Below, in pieces: positions 51,391-62,489 of a stretch of DNA of 64,000 nucleotides. The stretch is from Cordylochernes scorpioides. Its lineage: Eukaryota; Arthropoda; Arachnida; Pseudoscorpiones; Chernetidae. The stretch covers positions 114,572,014 through 114,636,013 of the forward strand of contig CP092863.1 of assembly GCA_030710605.1 (NCBI GenBank), in the 5' to 3' direction. The notes under the pieces were generated by a model. That model was not told the DNA's origin. It worked only from the letters and a program-made list of their open reading frames with translations, and ran no database searches. Both the position numbers and the translations under genes were made by a program. How positions within the stretch are numbered: the stretch's first letter is position 1; every line of letters starts with the position of its first letter.

Positions 51391-51590
51391 ATAAATTTAC
51401 TGGCAATGCGCTTCTTTTGAATATCATCAAATATTATCTCTACAGACCTTACTGCAATGATATAAGTTATTGAATGAGAGGGCTTGGCTCATCAGTAGTG
51501 AACCCTCTCAGCGGTTTCGCCAAATTAATCTCTAGGGCCGTTCTACTATTGTATTGGATTGGAATATACCCTGTATTTTCTATGGAAGGT
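51390..51590 (+). repeat. MITE-A subfamily 2
   Basis: AAATTTACTGGCAATGCGCT, TATTATCTCTACAGACCTTA, GGCTTGGCTCATCAGTAGTG, CTCAGCGGTTTCGCC. It matches the arms at 17092-17276 and 17395-17620. Confidence 0.65.
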
Positions 51591-51894
51591 AGCATAGGTT
51601 GTATTTCTTTATATAAATTTCGATTTTTCGTTTAAGATAAACATTTTCGGTATAATTGTCAAATTCGTTAAATAATCATAAGCCACATTATATTGTATTA
51701 TAAAACTATTGCTTAAACAATTTCTTCGACTTTTTAACAATTTATTCTAAATAAATAAACCGTATATCAAATAACCTTTATCAAATCAAGAATAAATGTT
51801 CTGAAAAACGAAGCAAATAATACTTTCTTAAGCTTTTTTCCCCAAGAAATCCCTAAATACTTTCGTCCAAATTTTTATAATACTCAATTTGTTA

Positions 51895-52260
51895 CAAACC
51901 ACGGAAATTTCAAAAGTTTTTTAAATAGAATAAAGGCAGTGGAGGATTCAAGTTGCTTTTGTGGTATGGAGGAACAAAAACCTCAAGACATCTACTGATC
52001 GATTGCCCAGCATTTCAAGATTATAGAATGAAGAATGAACTAGTTGTTTGTGAACTTAACGATTTGATTTCCGATAAAATATCATATTTAAAGTTCAATT
52101 CATTTTGTAAATACATTCTAAACTTTCTACAAAATCTGGATCTCTAATGTTTTCATGCGTTGAATAATGTAAATAACTTATGTAAATAAACTTTTCTCCT
52201 TGTTTGGCGCAAGTATCCCTTGAGGGATATAGCGCTTTGGAAATAAAATAATTGTAATAG
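51895..52260 (+). pseudogene. LINE ORF2 C-terminus and 3' tail
   Basis: It encodes NRIKAVEDSSCFCGMEEQ and then, one frame away, SRHLLIDCPAFQDYRM and a C-terminal tail ending FLQNLDL, with a frameshift near 51985. The cysteine pair with HLLIDCP is the zinc-binding end of LINE ORF2. The 3' UTR ends GCGCAAGTATCCCTTGAGGG, ATATAGCGC, AAATAAAATAATTG. Inverted twin at 13438-13745. Confidence 0.7.
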
Positions 52261-53520
52261 TATACATATATTATATAATCTAAAATGCAATTATTTTATT
52301 TTTTTAAAACATATATTTTATTTTCATTCATTGACTGTTCTACATTTTTGACCATAGATTTAGAAGATACCACTTTTTTTTTTGAATATTGTTGTAAATA
52401 TGTATAGTTAACCTACCTATTTTTTAAATTCGCGAATATAGGATTCATTTTATAAATTCTATAATACTGTGATAAATAATTTTATGTAATTCACTTCTAG
52501 TAATTCAAATAAAAACTACTTGAGAGGTAAATATCTTTCATTTTTACGACTGCGCCTTCAATTCTATCTTTTCCAACAACAAAACAAAATAATTCATAAC
52601 ATATATATTTATTATCTATGATATATATTTAAACATTTTTGACTACCTGTCTATTTTAATTTAGAAGTTTTATAGGCAGACGTGGAATTTTCTAATATCG
52701 CAAATTTGTTTCTGGAACACATTTTCCTATATACATACTCTAATAAAAATAAAAAATTCTAGAGAAAATATTCATAGAAAGTTGCATAATAATGCATATT
52801 TATATATTGTTACACCAGGCTGCGGTTTGCCATATCCTTCCATCTTGATTCTCTCCTCAGACACGTCTTACATCTTTCCAGAACGTGTCTCAACCATCCT
52901 ACAAGGTTAAACCAGTCAATAATAAGACAACTATATTTTTAGGTAGCACCTAGAATATCTCTTTATTTATCACATCAAAGTTTAAAGCAGGTGGTGTATT
53001 TAGTGTATCAAAATACAAATGATTTTATAGTACATAATATTTTCTAGTAATAATCTGTTTTATAAAAATATATATATATATATAATTTAAATTTTAAATA
53101 TATGAAAAATAATATTATAAATAATTTTTGAAATACGCGCATTAATCATGATGCAACAATATATGGTAGAAAGTTGTTTATATACATAATATTTACATAT
53201 AGGAAAAAGTTTTATATATAAACAATTAAAAGCAGAAAGTAAAGTTAATGGGGAAAATTTTAGAATAGGTTTATATTTAATGCTTCTTTTTATAAAGGTT
53301 TTAAATATTTTTAGTAAAAAAATTAGGGTTATAACAAGTTTACGCTGAAGCTTCGGCTAATACGCGTCATTGAAGCGGAACATAAGAATTTAAAATGAAG
53401 AAATCTTTATAGAGTATATATATATAATTGTTATATAAAGTATAGAAGAGGAATAAAAGACTGAAAAAAAAACATTTAATAAAACCAATTAATTGATGTT
53501 GACGGTCGTTTTTATTATTT
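52260..53520. other. AT-rich, no gene seen
   Basis: Long AT-rich stretch with short TA repeats. A slightly richer piece near 52810-52920 (CACCAGGCTGCGGTTTGCCA) is unassigned. Confidence 0.45.
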
Positions 53521-53640
53521 TTTTTCTAATTGAAGACACACGAGATAACCAAGTGTGAACAAAATTGTTTCTGTCTGCCTCAATAAAACATACGACCGGC
53601 GACATCAAAGACTTTCCATTTTCTTTAAGTTTGGTCCCAA
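53520..53640 (+). repeat. MITE-3 3' part
   Basis: GAAGACACACGAGATAACCA, ACGACCGGCGACATCAAAGA, as in 59530-59640. Confidence 0.55.
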
Positions 53641-53689
53641 TGAATGTATTTATATACCAAAAATTCGATAATTTTTTTAATAAATTGCG

Positions 53690-53815
53690 TGATTTTAAAA
53701 AAATTACTCTTTTTTTCTGCTTGTTTACTTGATTTATTTACCAGTTTTTTATTTTTTTTATTTCGACTTAGAGCGCTATGTCCCCCTAGGGACACTTGCA
53801 CTTTAAACATAAACA
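53690..53815 (-). repeat. LINE 3' tail fragment
   Basis: The minus strand reads AAGTGCAAGTGTCCCTAGGG, GGACATAGCGCTCTAAGTCG and an A-rich end. This is a diverged version of the tails at 13438 and 52260. Confidence 0.45.
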
Positions 53816-53864
53816 AAAATTTTGAAAGAAATATATTTAAATATGTACTACCAGTTGCAAATAA

Positions 53865-54050
53865 GACACACTATATTCGATCTGGATAATTGCGCGTGAA
53901 ACTACAGTATTTACAATAATTGAAGTAGAGTAGGTAAGAGAATTGTCAAAAAGAAAAAAAAAACAATTAAGAAAAAGAGCATTGAATAAACATATACATT
54001 AAACAAATAAGCAACAACATAAGCAGATAGAAGAAATCACAAGGTAGTTA
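53865..54050 (+). repeat. Dispersed repeat R1
   Basis: The longest copy: GACACACTATATTCGATCTG, GCGCGTGAAACTACAG, GTAGAGTAGGTAAGAGAATT, CAACATAAGCAGATAGAAG. Confidence 0.6.
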
Positions 54051-54184
54051 TTTACAGTATGTTAAGCAATGATGGAAGTTGATGAAGTTATCTGTAATAA
54101 TTAGTATCGTGGAGAGAGAAAGTTGATCAAGTTGAGTATACTTATAATATAATACACCGCGGCTCGTGATTGTAAACGACACCT

Positions 54185-54485
54185 GAAGTTACACCGCATG
54201 AGTTTCTTTTCAATGAAAAATCAAAATTTATTTCAAGGTGAAATATTGACTATTTCTAACCTTTTTGGATGAGGTATGAAAGGGTGAATTATGAAGAGTA
54301 ATGATGAACGGGAAAATAAAAGTGTCCAGGGATGGGAATCGAACCCACAATGTTCCGCTTACCGGACAGATGCCATGTCCACTAGGCTACCCTGGACGTA
54401 TTTTTTCCGTTCATAGTCAACATTTCATCTTGAAATAAATTTTGATTTTTCATTGAAAAGAAACTCATGCGATGTAACTTCAAGT
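54185..54485 (-). mobile_element. Palindromic MITE with a central tRNA-like gene (complete copy)
   Basis: Inverted arms of about 80-90 bp (GAAGTTACACCGCATGAGTT through TTCAATGAAAAATCAAAATT, and the complement ending AACTTCAAG) flank a 74-nt tRNA-like sequence on the minus strand. Copies at 136, 12440, 18050, 43570, 44400, 51270 and 51615 retain arms and variable parts of the centre, so arms and tRNA travel together. Confidence 0.75.
54324..54397 (-). tRNA. tRNA-like gene inside the MITE
   Basis: The seven acceptor pairs are perfect (GTCCAGG with CCTGGAC). D-stem GCC/GGC. T-arm GTGGG-TTCGATT-CCCAT. Box A TAGCCTAGTGG and box B GGTTCGATTCC fit Pol III consensus. The anticodon arm is imperfect: with a 7-nt loop (GGTAAGC) the anticodon position is TAA, but U33 is replaced by G and two stem pairs mismatch. 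A working tRNA is unlikely; Pol III transcription of the MITE is plausible. Confidence 0.6.
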
Positions 54486-54489
54486 GTTA

Positions 54490-55135
54490 TTATACCTATA
54501 ATGTTTACTTAGATAGTCTGCTTGTTTATATGAGCTATGTATAAAATTTCCTAAAAAAAAAAAATTATTTATTTTCACAGAGAGAGAGAGAGAGATAATT
54601 CAACTTATTTGTATTCTGTGAAATAGAGCGAACACACCGAAAATGGCGGGAAAAAAATAACTTTTTGCAACACTGCCCTCCACCTCATTTTTTTTCCAAC
54701 GGTTTCTTCCATTTGCAAGTTTATTTTTGTTTTTAATTCAAATTTAGTCTCCTTTTCATTCTCACATTTCCTATATATTTTTTTCTGGAGTTGAAATTTT
54801 TATTATTTTTTCTGTCTCCATCGTATTGAATAATCTGTGAAATAGATGTTTATTTTTAAATATATATGTAAATATAATATACAGATCTGTGATAAAAACA
54901 CATCCTTTTTTATATTTGTTTTGTTTGGAAAAAATATATTATTTTGAAATTTGTATTTTTTATATAAATGGGTAATTTTATTTATTTCTTTTTACAAGAA
55001 AGTTTTATAAAGATTTGATTATAATTGTGTGTTTATATTTTTCTTCTCTAAATTATTTATTTTGTGTAAATATGTAAAAAGAATATTTTTACTGTATCGA
55101 TTTTTAAAATAATTTATCATTATTGTTTTTTTTTA
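54490..55135. other. AT-rich, no gene seen
   Basis: A GA microsatellite at about 54580-54597, otherwise unassigned AT-rich sequence. Confidence 0.45.
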
Positions 55136-55138
55136 ATA

Positions 55139-55319
55139 CAGTAGAACAAACTCCCTGTGAAGAACAACACCTAGTTATAAAGCCAAAGTGTCCTTTAGGG
55201 AGAGGTGTCCTCTTACTGAAGAGTTACTAAATAGTAAAAATGATGATTTTGCAAATGAAAACTGTCCTTTGTAGAGAGGTGTCTGCTAGCGGGGTGTCCG
55301 TTAAAGGGAGGTTCTACTG
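55139..55319. mobile_element. Tc1/pogo-type MITE
   Basis: 181 bp with TIRs CAGTAGAACAAACTCCCT and the complement of CAGTAGAACCTCCCTTTAA, flanked by TA (55137-55138 and 55320-55321). The interior has several AGGGAGAGGTGTCC-like blocks. No ORF. Confidence 0.8.
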
Positions 55320-55394
55320 TATATGTAATGCGTGAAAAATAAACTTAATTTGAATAATTCTAAAAATAGACACATGTATATATTTATTCATACG

Positions 55395-55637
55395 GAGGGG
55401 GTTGGTAGGAAAGATGGTCTAAACCGTTGGTTTCCGACCACTACGACCCGGGTTCAATTCCCGCATTGGGCACTTTTTTTCTGATTAAAAAAATGCTCCA
55501 ATGACCCCCCCCCCCCCCCCCCCCCCCGATTCTTGCAAAATTCCAACCCCATCAGCGAGTGCAAGTAACCAAACGGGACTTTGGCACATTTGTAAGTGCA
55601 AAGTCGAACTGCTTTTCTCATATGTAAACATGTGGTT
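55395..55637 (+). mobile_element. tRNA-derived SINE, 3'-truncated
   Basis: Head GGGTTGGTAGGAAAGATGGT, CCGGGTTCAATTCCCGC, a long C-run (about 55506-55527), body CCAACCCCATCAGCGAG. It ends at CATGTGGTTCC, where a MITE-A fragment begins. Confidence 0.75.
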
Positions 55638-55754
55638 CCAGCGCTTTCGCCAGTACCATACCGCTGTAATAATGCATTTTCGGGTTTTCTTTTATACTAA
55701 TACTGAAGCTAGACTCTTGTAAAGGGTATTTAAAATCATATTATATATTTATCA

Positions 55755-55925
55755 TTATATAGATGGAAAATTTGCCGGAGGAAATTAATCCATAGAAGCA
55801 ATGGGGCGCTTTATCAGTTTGCCAAAGTTGGTGTTGTGGCTTTGTCACCGACCCGATGCCGCTAGTTGCGGCGACGGTCAAGATGGCGTCAGATTCTGAC
55901 GGAGAAGCGCCCATTGCTTCTATTT
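55755..55925. repeat. RZ-B fold-back copy
   Basis: It starts GATGGAAAATTTGCCGGAGG, contains CAGTTTGCCAAAGTTGGTGT and GTCACCGACCCGATGCCGCT inverted relative to 47356-47670, and returns to GCCCATTGCTTCTAT. It is truncated just outside the hammerhead. Confidence 0.65.
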
Positions 55926-56344
55926 ATCATTATATGTGTTTGTGTATTTCTACTTTCTCAAGCTTATTTCCATAGTCTATATAGATAATAGGCTAACAGA
56001 GTTTCCAGTTGTAAAGTTTGAAGCTATCTCCTCCAAAGATACTGAACTATAAATAGCCATCTATATACCAAAATTTTCGTTATGTTTTGCTTCACGTGAC
56101 CGTTTTATTTTCTAAATATTAATAGATTTATGTATTTTTAATTTATTCGATTTTACAATCGTAGATTTTTTTGGCCTTCAAATGTTGTTTATCTTTATTT
56201 GTTATTTATCATCATCGAATTTTTTTATTTTTTAAAACACGTTCTTTTTTTACAATTACTTTTAATTAATTTTTAATATATATTTCGTATTTCAGATTCA
56301 ATTGTTACTTTTATGTATATGTCATAATATATACTCTTCCAGGA

Positions 56345-56551
56345 ATAATAAAGCAAACCTAGAGCCAGCCCAGAGAGAGACGGGATGTAAAGTCCGGTCT
56401 CTTGAGACAGCAGCGACATTCCAAGGGGCGGCAAATGGGGCCCGTCCGTCAACACCTTGGGACTTTTAAGACAGTTGGAGGATTGTGTTCGACACGAACG
56501 GCCGTCCGGCTGTTGCCGGGCCCGTCTCCCTCCCTCTCTCTCTCTGGTTGT
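56345..56551. other. GC-rich segment flanking the U6 copy
   Basis: Markedly GC-rich (GGGGCGGCAAATGGGGCCCG, GGCCGTCCGGCTGTTGCCGG), ending in a CT repeat. Not recognised. It was in place before the U6 insertion, since the target duplication lies in its CT end. Confidence 0.4.
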
Positions 56552-56649
56552 ACACGCTTGTTCGGCGGTGCATGTACTGAAATTGGGGCGATGCAGGGAA
56601 GATTAGTGTGGTCCCTGCGCAAGGATGACACGCGGAATCGTAAAGCGTT
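56552..56649 (+). pseudogene. U6 snRNA retropseudogene
   Basis: It aligns over nearly its full length with U6 snRNA: TTCGGCGG in the 5' stem, CATGTACTGAAATTGG, GATGCAGGGAAGATTAG, then the strongly conserved CCCTGCGCAAGGATGACACG and AGCGTTC. Most differences from U6 are A-to-G or C-to-T transitions. It is flanked by a direct repeat CTCTCTCTGGTTGT (56538-56551 and 56650-56663), a target-site duplication, and lacks a T-run terminator. It is therefore an RNA-derived insertion made by a LINE-type machinery rather than a working gene. Confidence 0.85.
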
Positions 56650-56699
56650 CTCTCTCTGGTTGTCTGGGATTCCTCTTCAACTTGTGGTGTGATTATTTC

Positions 56700-57095
56700 T
56701 CTTTCCCCGCCTTATTATTATATTGCTGCCACATATATTTACTTAATTATAAATATAATTGTTATGTTTAGCTTTGTTATAGTTTTTAATATAAATTTAG
56801 CTCCATTTTTGTGTCTGGTTTTCTTATTTGCAGTATCTTACCTAATGTCTTTGGCTTTTTTTTCTCATAAAAAGCCTGATGCTGTATTTATATAATTAAT
56901 TTTTGATTAATCCATTAGAATTGTAAGCATTGTTATAGTTTTTCATTTAAACTTATCTCTATTTTTGTGTCTTGTTTTCTTTTTTTGCAGTATCTTTTTG
57001 GAATTTTTTTCTCAATCAATTGTTCAGGACATCAAAAACATGGTCGAATTATCGTGTGTCGAATTAACGAAGTTATACTCTATATATTCGAAACT
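56700..57095. other. AT-rich, no gene seen
   Basis: A repeated phrase (TTGTTATAGTTTTT, then TTTTGTGTCT) occurs twice, at 56779 and 56930. Otherwise nothing. Confidence 0.4.
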
Positions 57096-57280
57096 ATTTT
57101 AAAGGCGTAAGATTCTTTTTGAAATTAAACAATTTCAGCGGTTCACCACTGATGAGCCAGGCCCTCCCATTAATTTTTCCATTGCAGTAAGGGCAGTAGA
57201 AATTGTTTAATTTCAAAAAGAATCTTACGCCTTTAAAATAGTTTCGAATTTTGATAACAGATGGCGCGCTAGTGCATCGT
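57095..57280. repeat. MITE-A fold-back copy
   Basis: A short left arm (AGGCGTAAGATTCTTTTTGA) is inverted at 57212-57230. The right arm runs CACCACTGATGAGCCAGGCC to ACAGATGGCGCGCTAGTGCA. Confidence 0.65.
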
Positions 57281-58020
57281 ACTTTATATATATATAAAAC
57301 TAGAAATGTTGTCGTTATAAGATCCTTTAAATGAATTCATTCCTTTTATATGTCGTCTTATCTGAAATATAGTTGTGTTGTTTGCAATTTTATTTTCTGG
57401 TTTGTTAATTTTTTTCTTTTTTTTTTCACTCTAAATATATTTGACTAAAATAAACTCTTCGAGTCAAAATTGAAAAATAAAACGGAGATTGAAGAGAAGT
57501 ATCCTGTGCGAATTTTATTAGCAAGCTTTCGGACGTCCTTCTACAGGATTTTTTTTTTTACGATAACAAAACTTTGTTTAGTTTCTAAATATATTTATCT
57601 AAACTTTTCAACCAATGCCTATAGTTTTTTTTCCTGCAATTGCTTACCAAACATGAGTCAGTGTTTTCTCAGTGTTAACAGTGTGGAGTTTAAGAATGTG
57701 GAGGAGTAAATTAACTATTTTTTTTTTTACATTTTAAATATATTTATATAAATTTTTCACCAATTCCTATAGTTTCTCACCTGAAAGGAATTTTTGTATT
57801 ATTTGTTCAGTAATAAACTATTTAATATCAATTGTTGTTTTTTGATGATTGACAGACTTCTCCTTTAAATGTATTATTTATTATACATACATTACAATAA
57901 GAAAACACAATAAATACAAAAGATAATAGTGGCTATATATATTTTTAATCAAGTTTTTGTTCGTCACTTTTAACAACAACAACTTTTTTATATTAGGTTA
58001 TCATCATATCCAATCTCACA
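57280..58020. other. No gene seen
   Basis: One fragment at 57520-57550 (AAGCTTTCGGACGTCCTTCT, ACAGGATT) belongs to the CGAAAGCTT fold-back family. The rest is AT-rich. Confidence 0.4.

Positions 58021-58084
<64 letters not shown>
58021..58084. repeat. (TA)n microsatellite, about 60 bp
   Basis: An uninterrupted TA run bounded by CAGAA on the left and TTCTG on the right, so the whole is a perfect palindrome. Confidence 0.9.
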
Positions 58085-58086
<2 letters not shown>

Positions 58087-58175
58087 TGAATATAGAGCAA
58101 TCCATAATACATTTATATTTTTAAATAAGGCCTATTTTGGATTTCAATACGATTATTTATTAATCCGATATTTCG

Positions 58176-58526
58176 ATGGATCAATCTTCCATCTTTTACG
58201 AGGTGTTTTGCCGTGAAGCACGCAGCATTTTTATAAAATTAAATATTCCAACATCAATTATTTTTATTTCTGGTCCTGTCTTTATTTACCTATTTCCCCC
58301 ACTGCTCTATACATTAATTTTCTACATTTTTTGCACTGTGTTGTCTAATATGTTGTTAATGATAAGGTTTGTTATGGATGATTCCATTCTCATCTTGAAA
58401 TATAAATATATAAGATCAAACCGAATGTATTTACTTAGAAAGTATTTTTTACTCACCCTTATATTTCATATGTTACTTCTTGTAAGTCAGATTTTGCCAT
58501 TTTTAAGCCACTATCTATACTCTTAA
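58176..58526 (+). CDS. Hypothetical hydrophobic ORF, 116 residues
   Basis: ATG to stop, with two or three hydrophobic stretches (about residues 25-60 and 90-112). No signal motif or family recognised. The sequence over its first codons (ATCCGATATTTCGATGGATC upstream and into the ORF) looks like repeat DNA. A chance ORF in AT-rich sequence is the likelier explanation. Confidence 0.15.
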   Translation: MDQSSIFYEVFCREARSIFIKLNIPTSIIFISGPVFIYLFPPLLYTLIFYIFCTVLSNMLLMIRFVMDDSILILKYKYIRSNRMYLLRKYFLLTLIFHMLLLVSQILPFLSHYLYS

Positions 58527-58529
58527 TGT

Positions 58530-59435
58530 CTCTGCGGGCCCTTCAGGTAAATCCGGGGCGTTGCCCCGGCAAATATTTATTTATTTATTTAAAATTATTC
58601 AATTTAAGTTTATTTCTTACACATTTTCTGTGCACTATTTGAAATATTAATTTTCAAGCTTTCATACAAATATAAAAATTGTAAACTCCAGAAGTAATTA
58701 TGCAAGTAAGTACGCACTTTTTAACGATATGCAAATTTTTTAAACGAATTTGCATAATTACTTCTGAAGTATGCAATTTTTATATTTGTATTTTATATTT
58801 GTGCCTCAAATTTAGCAACTTGATCACCTCTCATCGCTTCCTATCAAATCAATAACAATTCACCCCAAGACTTAATTCAATCAGTATAAAATATATATGT
58901 GTATGTACTAAAAGATATATATATTATAGAAAAAAATATATGGGTGAAGGGATATATGCAAACTTCTATTATACGGCAAATTTGAATATCGTACCCGGGA
59001 GATTAATAGAAGGGTGTGGAAAAAGAGTTAGAAAAGAAGAAAAATAAAAATGTTCACAAAAAGGAAGGAGGGGAAGTTGAATAAAGACTTGTGAAAAAGA
59101 CGTAAAAAAATATATTTTTTACTGAATTAATATTTTTGAAGTTTTGTGTTGGGTAATGGAATGTTGTCACACAACGATGTAATAGTGTTTTTTCGTCTGC
59201 TATATTTAAAATAATCTTCTGAATTAAAAAAATAAACAGAGCGAGAAAAATAATCGTTTGGTCAAAAAATGTATACAAAATAAAAGAGAATTCTTTCAAT
59301 GTAGAACTTATTCTTTGCTTTTATAACCGACACTCTAGAAAGGAATTCTTTAAGGTAAATACCTTATGTAACAAATCTATATATGGATATAAGTTTAGAG
59401 GACAGTAGATATGTATATATATATATATATATATA
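58530..59435. other. Mostly unassigned
   Basis: It contains a Helitron-end-like hairpin CCGGGGCGTTGCCCCGG at about 58551 without clear CTAG. An inverted pair AGAAGTAATTATGCA / TGCATAATTACTTCT lies at 58690-58770. No gene. Confidence 0.4.
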
Positions 59436-59439
59436 TAAC

Positions 59440-59658
59440 ATTCATAGACAAAACTTAAGGAAGTTGTACCTTTTAGCATGTATATTGGGATTCAGACAAT
59501 AACTCTGAAAAATATTACAGTGACCTTTATTGAAGACATACGAGATAACCAAGTGTAAACAGCCTTTGTCTCCTTCAAAAAAAAAATAAATATATATATA
59601 TATAGACGACCGTCGACATCAAAGACCATCCACTTCCATAAGTTTCATCTATGAGTGT
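59440..59658 (+). mobile_element. MITE-3, complete copy
   Basis: About 219 bp with TIRs of about 25 bp: ATTCATAGACAAAACTTAAG and the complement of the 3' end CTTCCATAAGTTTCATCTAT. The interior has TGACCTTTATTGAAGACATA. TA-rich target. Probably a Tc1/mariner-type MITE. Confidence 0.65.
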
Positions 59659-59759
59659 AATAATAATAGGAAAAATAAAACGTATTCGTGATATTAGATA
59701 TATTTCAATATATTCAAGCTTAAGTCAATAATACATACAGCGCCCTCTTTGGGTGAATA

Positions 59760-59975
59760 ATGAAACTATACGGTGCCTCTAGGGTAATTACATAAAGGAC
59801 GAGACAGGTTGGATGGCATCTAAGAGAGGCCAGACGACAAAGTCGAGGTCAGAACGTAAGAGAGAATAGATGTAGGTCGTCCAGCGACCGGTCGTTAACC
59901 GTCTCCACACTAGTGGAAGATCCCCAGGAAGGACAATACGTCACAATCTAGGAATTTTCTATCGTCTGATGAAAA
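59760..59975. repeat. GC-richer repeat upstream of the solo LTR
   Basis: Shares order with 2195-2415 in inverted orientation (GACGAGACAGGTTGGATGGC). Confidence 0.4.
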
Positions 59976-59979
59976 ATAT

Positions 59980-60485
59980 TGTTACGTAGAATAAAAGCGC
60001 ATTCCAGAATAGAATTTTTTAGAACGTCCAAGAATAATGTATAAAAATCGGAGAACAACTGATTGGCCAATCTAAAGCGATTGCGCAAGGCTTAGCACTG
60101 GCGGCTTTCTGATTGGCTGACCAACATTGACCGTTCTGGAAAGATCTACTCCGGGATATATAGGGATGAGGAACTCATGCAAAGGAGAAGAAGAACGAAG
60201 CTACGTGGTGGACTCCAAGCAAGCTGCTGTCTCAAGAGGTCGGACTGCTGCTTACCGCCGGTGTACTTCCTGGAAGATTCAAGATGGTTCTACGAACTTC
60301 TGTCTCCTGTTCTGCTCCTGCTTTCCCTCACCGTGCTGCAGTTGGTGAGCTTGTAACTGCTTTTTTCTTTATTGTTGTTTTATTTTTGCGCTCTTCTGTA
60401 ATTATTTTATCGATTAGGCTTAAATAAAGTCCTAAAGATCCTTTGTACCCACGGAAGTTATTCTTTATCAACCAACAACGTAACA
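59980..60485 (+). repeat. Solo LTR (Gypsy-like), about 506 bp
   Basis: It begins TGTTACGTAG and ends CAACAACGTAACA, so the termini form TGTTACGT...ACGTAACA. It contains a TATA-like GGATATATAGGGATG near 60155 and AATAAAGTCC near 60424 as polyA signal. No second LTR or internal region is adjacent. Flanking 4-5 bp do not match, so a target-site duplication is not visible. It contains a 73-residue ORF that is probably not coding. Confidence 0.65.
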
Positions 60486-60489
60486 ATTG

Positions 60490-61390
60490 CAATTAATTTA
60501 TCCGTAAAAATCAAACTTTATATTAGTGTTACTAAGTATTATATACTAATATATCAACATTATTATTTTATAAGATAAGCACAATAAAACTTATCGATGC
60601 AAAAAAAATTGAAAAAAAAAAACCCAGAAGATTAGAAAGAAATTGCATGACAATTACCTTGTACATATCACATCTATAATCTTAGCCATTTTAGAAGAAT
60701 TATTCCGACAGATGAAAACACAAACTTTCGATTTATAATATAGAATAATTTTTTATTTTGAAATTTAAAATATTTATAATAACACACGGGGGATGAACAA
60801 AATAAAATAATATTTTAATATATATTCAAACATATATAAAAAATAAAATCGACTGTTTAAGTTCGTTTTTTAAAAAAATATTTATTGTAAACAAAAGGGA
60901 ATAAAAATAAAATATATTAATATTTGACTATATATAAAAATAAATATACCTCGAAATTTGAAGCCTTAGAGATTAAAAAAAAAAGAAGAAAGAATTGAAT
61001 TTTCTAATCTTTTTAAGATAATAAAGATTTCGTTTTAAATTGCTTTGGAAAAAAAAATACAAAAGAAAAACAAAAGCTATTCTCAGTCGTCTGTCATTGT
61101 TTTCTAGAAGATCAATCCTATTGGTCAACGAAGTCAAATGACATTAGAAGCCGATGATGATAGATGAAATAGTTTCTTTTGCTAATTAGCTTCACTCCAT
61201 TAAATCAAAGCGGGAAAAAAAAAACTCTTTTTGAATAGGAAAAAAAATCTTTTGAATTTATTCATTTTAATTTTCTTTTAATTTATTCTATAAAATTATA
61301 TTGATTTGTTTTATTCTTTTACAATGAATATAATATACTAAATAATGAAATGAGGTCACACATAAAACGTACAAACACACTCATATAATT
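60490..61390. other. AT-rich, no gene seen
   Basis: No ORF, RNA or repeat recognised. Several A- and T-runs. Confidence 0.45.
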
Positions 61391-61397
61391 ATGAAAA

Positions 61398-61880
61398 GAA
61401 GGCATCTCCTTATCGTGCAACTGAAAAGTTGCTGATGGCTTGCGCCATCTATCGGAATAAATATCAACTATTCTCGTTGATTTTTAATTATTCCAAAATT
61501 GGCCAAATACCTATTCTTGATTAATCAAGAAAAGCTAACCACGGATGCGTTTCGGGCTGTTGGACCTCATCAGCGTGGTGCAAGCTGTACCTCAACGACC
61601 AAAGAATTGGTCATTCAAGGCATCCTGAAAAATCATGAAACGGGTAGTTAAGGCCAGAATTGCGCCAGAATTTTTTCACACTCATATAAGTAAAAATATT
61701 AAATAAAAAGATATACATTATTTTAAAGTATAAAAACACTTTTCATTATATATTCAAAATATAAAGTTAGGAGCAAAAAAGTACTCGGATATAAAAAGTT
61801 AAGAAAAATGGCATCTCCTGATCGTGCAACTAAAATTACTGATGGCTTGCGCCATTTATCGGAATAAATATCAAATAATC
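61398..61880 (-). repeat. RZ-A retrozyme-like tandem
   Basis: Unit 1 at 61401 (GGCATCTCCTTATCGTGCAA) is complete to about 61680. The start of a second unit is at 61810 (GGCATCTCCTGATCGTGCAA to TATCGGAATAAATATCAA) after about 130 bp of AT-rich sequence. Same head-to-tail order as 41318-41745. Confidence 0.7.
61538..61579 (-). ncRNA. Hammerhead ribozyme (RZ-A), slightly mutated
   Basis: Minus strand: ACCACG, CTGATGA, GGTC-CAACA-GCCC (one stem II mismatch), GAAA, CGC, ATC (allowed cleavage triplet), CGTGGT. Stem I is perfect. The stem III second pair is lost. May retain weak activity. Confidence 0.75.
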
Positions 61881-62122
61881 GTGTTTCTTTTCTCACAAAT
61901 CTCATCAAATTTTTATCTCTAGAGACCTTTTACTGCGATGCTAAAATGTAAAATGTTGTTATTAAGGTGTAGAATATCATTAGATTGAAAAATGTTTTCT
62001 TAAAAGTTTAAAAAACCTGTATATAAATATAACAATAATTTAGAATTAATTAACTATCTTTTTGAATTAATTTAAAATTTTATTATTTTGAAACCTTCTT
62101 ATTTTTAATAACTCAATATATT

Positions 62123-62225
62123 TTATTTCACGAAGCTTTAAACGAAAGTTCGATTTATTTTGCAATGATATTATTTTAAAATATAAATATTTAAAATATT
62201 AAACGCGCTTCGTGAAATAAAATAA
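62123..62225. repeat. Short inverted-repeat element
   Basis: TTTATTTCACGAAGC at the left and GCTTCGTGAAATAAA at the right, about 100 bp apart. Non-coding MITE-like fold-back. Confidence 0.5.
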
Positions 62226-62489
62226 GTATAAAAGCTATTAAAAAGAGTTTTAAATAAGAAAAATGTAATTTATTTCGAAAAATCTCATTAATTAATTCAA
62301 TTTTTTAATTTCATAATGTTATTTAAAACTATAGAATGCTGGTATTTTTCACATCAAATGTAACAACATTAAAACGTTGATATCAAACTTTGAAAGTTCG
62401 TTTTTAAATTTCTTAATTTTGTTATTAAATCTTAAAATATTCGCTATATTATATTGATACGAAAAAAAAAATATATATATATATATGCT

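Noticed and set aside
54324-54397. Functional tRNA-Leu(TAA)
   Set aside because: No U33, mismatched anticodon stem and no long variable arm.
58176-58526. 116-residue hydrophobic ORF as a membrane protein gene
   Set aside because: No domain, AT-rich residue bias, and its start lies in repeat-like sequence. Listed only at low confidence.
60127-60348. 73-residue ORF inside the solo LTR as a gene
   Set aside because: It lies wholly within the LTR between TATA-like and polyA-like signals and shows no domain.
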